Assembly: GCA_016718875.1 (NCBI GenBank)
Contig: JADKBL010000006.1
Location: forward strand, 62,001 to 126,000
Source of the DNA: Bacteroidota bacterium
GTDB taxonomy: Bacteria > Bacteroidota > Bacteroidia > Bacteroidales > VadinHA17
Direction of reading: 5' to 3'
Length of the DNA stretch: 64,000 nucleotides
The notes under the pieces are model-generated. The model saw only the letters and a program-made list of their open reading frames with translations. It was not told where the DNA came from and did no database searches. Of the stretch, positions 62,083-64,000 are shown piece by piece; position 1 is the stretch's first letter; each line of letters begins with the position of its first letter. Made by a program: the position numbers and the translations under genes.

Positions 62083-64000
62083 ATGTGTTTAGGGTTAAAT
62101 AAACATTCTGTTTTAATAACAGTTCTTTCGCTTTTCACGGGGTTCATAAGTGGGCAGGAGGTGAAAAGTTACAAATTCCATCTGAATGGTGATTTGCCGG
62201 CAAAAAGTGTGGTCAGAGACGGACAGTCTCTTCTCATATATTATTCAATTGATGAGCTTAATTTAGAGGCTGTTGAGACTGAAAATGGTTTGTTCTACCG
62301 TGTTACAATCCCCGGACATACTCCAACGTATTCAGAAGGAAAACCTGAATTGCCCGTTCTTAGCAGACTGATCATGATACCTGAAGGGGCTGATTTTAAA
62401 ATAAAAATATCAGATGTAAAGAGTACCCGACTTCATCCCTCCTCAAAAAAGATAAAAGGTCTACTTTATCCGGCACAGGAAAGTGAATCAAAATCAGCCG
62501 TTCAGCGAAAGAAAGAATTCAGGATCGACAGAGAACTCTATGCTTCAAAGAATACAATACCGGCAGACACAATAATTATTGAACCTCTTGGGACTCTCAG
62601 AAACAACAGGTTATACAATATCTCAATTAAACCTGCACGATACAATCCACGCACAAATTCACTGGAGGTTATTACTTCAATGAAGGTGGAGATCAGTAAT
62701 ATAGTTTCGGCAGGCAGTAAATCTGAATCACTTGCTGAAGAGTCTGTACTTTTTACTGAATCGCTTGAAAAATCTGTAATAAATTACGATTCGGGTGATG
62801 TCATTCCGGGTTTTTCAGACAAGCCTGTAAAAATGATCATTTTAACAGATACTACTTTTAAAAAGCTGCTAATTCCATTTATAAAGTGGAAGACTCAGAA
62901 AGGTTTTGATGTTAAAGTATTATACAGAGGTAAAAAATATGCCGGCGACACATATACTGAAATAAAAACTACACTTGCCAATATCTACAATACATCAACC
63001 CCAAAACCTGAATACCTTCTTATTATAGGCGACACCAAAAGGATTCCCTACTACGGTACAGGCAGTATTACTGATATGTACTACGGAGAATTTGATGGCA
63101 ACGGTGATTATATTCCGGAAATGTATATCGGAAGACTTCCTGTTTCAGATACAACACAGCTAAAAAACGTACTTGACAAAGTCATTCAGTATGAACAGTA
63201 TAAATTTGCCAGCACAAACACTTTCCATTCAAGGGCACTGGTAACCGGTGGCACAGATGCTTCAAATATTAAAATAATTAATGGACAGGTGTATTATGGT
63301 ATCACCAATTATTTAACCAGTGCCAATAAACTCACAGGTTACCATTTCTATTATGATCAGGCTCTCAAGTTAAATGCAGAAGATTCAATCAGAAAACTCA
63401 CCCGAAGAGGTCTGTCCTTTATAAACTATACCGGACATGGAGATGCTTCCGGATGGCTCGATCCAACATTAAAAAGTGGCGACCTTGATACGGTGACAAA
63501 TACCAATATGTACCCTTTTATTATTTCCAATGCATGTCAGACAAGCACGTTCAGTAATGCTTCTACATTCGGTAATAAAATGGTACTGGCAGGCAAGAAG
63601 GGAGCAATTGGTTTTATTGGTGGATCAGCTGATACATACTGGGATGAGGATTTCTATTGGGCAGTAGGACCCGGAACAATCACAAATGAGCCAACCTATG
63701 CCGGAACAGGACTTGGGGCATACGACCGTCTGTTTCATACCCACAGCGAATTACCATCAGACTGGTATGTCACAATGGGCCAGGTGATGTTTGCTGGTAA
63801 TATGGCAGTAAGCGCAAGCTCAACTACCAAAAAGAAATACTATTGGGAAATATATAATCTTGTTGGTGATCCAAGTGTTAGTCCAATTATTGGCAAACCT
63901 GACACATTCAGTATTCATCTGCCTGACACTCTTCCTAACGGGATTAAGTCTCTTTCGCTAACAGAAAAGCCCTTCGCATATTTCGCTGTTTCTCATTCAG
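62083..64000 (+). CDS. Gingipain-like C25-family protease (partial, 3' end outside window)
   Basis: I translated this frame from ATG 62,083 to the window edge, at least 639 residues. A signal peptide (SVLITVLSLFTGFISGQ) and a propeptide-like region (about 30-230) come first. The peptidase domain begins near VKMIILTDTTFKKLLIPFIKW, followed by YLLIIGDTKRIPYYG. The catalytic dyad would be H452 (NYTGHGDASGW) and C485 (ISNACQTSTFSN), in the order and spacing of C25 gingipain-type peptidases. Such proteins are usually type IX secretion substrates with a C-terminal sorting domain, here beyond the window. The gene is divergent from the SpoIIE-like gene with a 151-base gap. Confidence 0.8.
   Translation, partial: MCLGLNKHSVLITVLSLFTGFISGQEVKSYKFHLNGDLPAKSVVRDGQSLLIYYSIDELNLEAVETENGLFYRVTIPGHTPTYSEGKPELPVLSRLIMIPEGADFKIKISDVKSTRLHPSSKKIKGLLYPAQESESKSAVQRKKEFRIDRELYASKNTIPADTIIIEPLGTLRNNRLYNISIKPARYNPRTNSLEVITSMKVEISNIVSAGSKSESLAEESVLFTESLEKSVINYDSGDVIPGFSDKPVKMIILTDTTFKKLLIPFIKWKTQKGFDVKVLYRGKKYAGDTYTEIKTTLANIYNTSTPKPEYLLIIGDTKRIPYYGTGSITDMYYGEFDGNGDYIPEMYIGRLPVSDTTQLKNVLDKVIQYEQYKFASTNTFHSRALVTGGTDASNIKIINGQVYYGITNYLTSANKLTGYHFYYDQALKLNAEDSIRKLTRRGLSFINYTGHGDASGWLDPTLKSGDLDTVTNTNMYPFIISNACQTSTFSNASTFGNKMVLAGKKGAIGFIGGSADTYWDEDFYWAVGPGTITNEPTYAGTGLGAYDRLFHTHSELPSDWYVTMGQVMFAGNMAVSASSTTKKKYYWEIYNLVGDPSVSPIIGKPDTFSIHLPDTLPNGIKSLSLTEKPFAYFAVSHS

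Noticed and set aside
1..64000. CRISPR array, tRNA, rRNA, insertion sequence or prophage
   Set aside because: No regularly spaced direct repeats of suitable length, no cloverleaf or rRNA segment, and no transposase or integrase-like protein was recognised; this was by reading only.

Overview
The window looks like a chromosomal segment of an uncultured or little-studied member of the Bacteroidota, probably an anaerobic Bacteroidales-like bacterium. The signs are moderately AT-rich DNA, Bacteroidetes-only families (DUF4831, DUF4434), a FucP-type sugar porter, a three-subunit propionyl-CoA-type carboxylase, a gingipain-type C25 protease, a propeller sensor protein, and sigma-ABfr promoters of the form TTTG-N19-TAnnTTTG. 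No rRNA, tRNA, CRISPR array, transposase or phage gene was recognised.

Layout. (1) 1-26,400 is a secreted or lipoprotein carbohydrate-degradation island. It holds a ThuA-like lipoprotein (cut by the window edge), a GH30 glycosidase apparently fused to a CehA/McbA-type metallohydrolase, an alpha-toroid lipoprotein, a DUF4434 protein, an Asp-box sialidase-like lipoprotein, two tandem ~895-residue secreted paralogues of unknown family, an orphan secreted protein, a GH78 rhamnosidase, a large TIM-barrel lipoprotein, two Gfo/Idh/MocA oxidoreductases, a second TIM-barrel lipoprotein, a UroD/MtaA-like methyltransferase and an MFS porter. No SusC/SusD pair is present. (2) 26,500-29,700 is a sugar-salvage set: a SIS isomerase, a FucP-type porter and a NahK-like anomeric kinase. 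(3) 29,800-34,300 has a transglutaminase-like protein and a biotin-dependent acyl-CoA carboxylase operon. (4) 34,400-37,100 encodes a TPR histidine kinase and LytTR regulator. (5) 37,100-50,100 is housekeeping and transport: PepD, Pit-DUF47-Pit, a cupin, a Cys-rich small protein, an MFS porter, a thioredoxin-like protein, DUF4831, Nnr and a POT peptide porter. (6) 50,300-54,800 is a threonine operon in which ThrH takes the place of homoserine kinase. (7) 54,900-64,000 carries a seven-haem NapC/NirT cytochrome that resembles ImcH, a TlpA-like protein, a DUF6599-like protein, an MBL hydrolase, a propeller-SpoIIE sensor and the start of a C25 protease.

A notable property is single-base frameshifts in short homopolymers. 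I count 13, and they fall in only six reading units: GH30-CehA, DUF4434, GH78, the TIM-barrel lipoprotein, the transglutaminase-like gene and the propeller-SpoIIE gene. The 29 kb from 29.9 to 58.8 kb has none. They may be assembly errors or real decay of accessory genes; the sequence alone cannot decide. Several dispersed intergenic repeats sit directly behind stop codons. The most promising leads are the GH30-CehA fusion, the tandem paralogues that may contain a metal-less PHP-like fold, the thrA-thrC-thrH operon with a leader hairpin, and the ImcH-like cytochrome.
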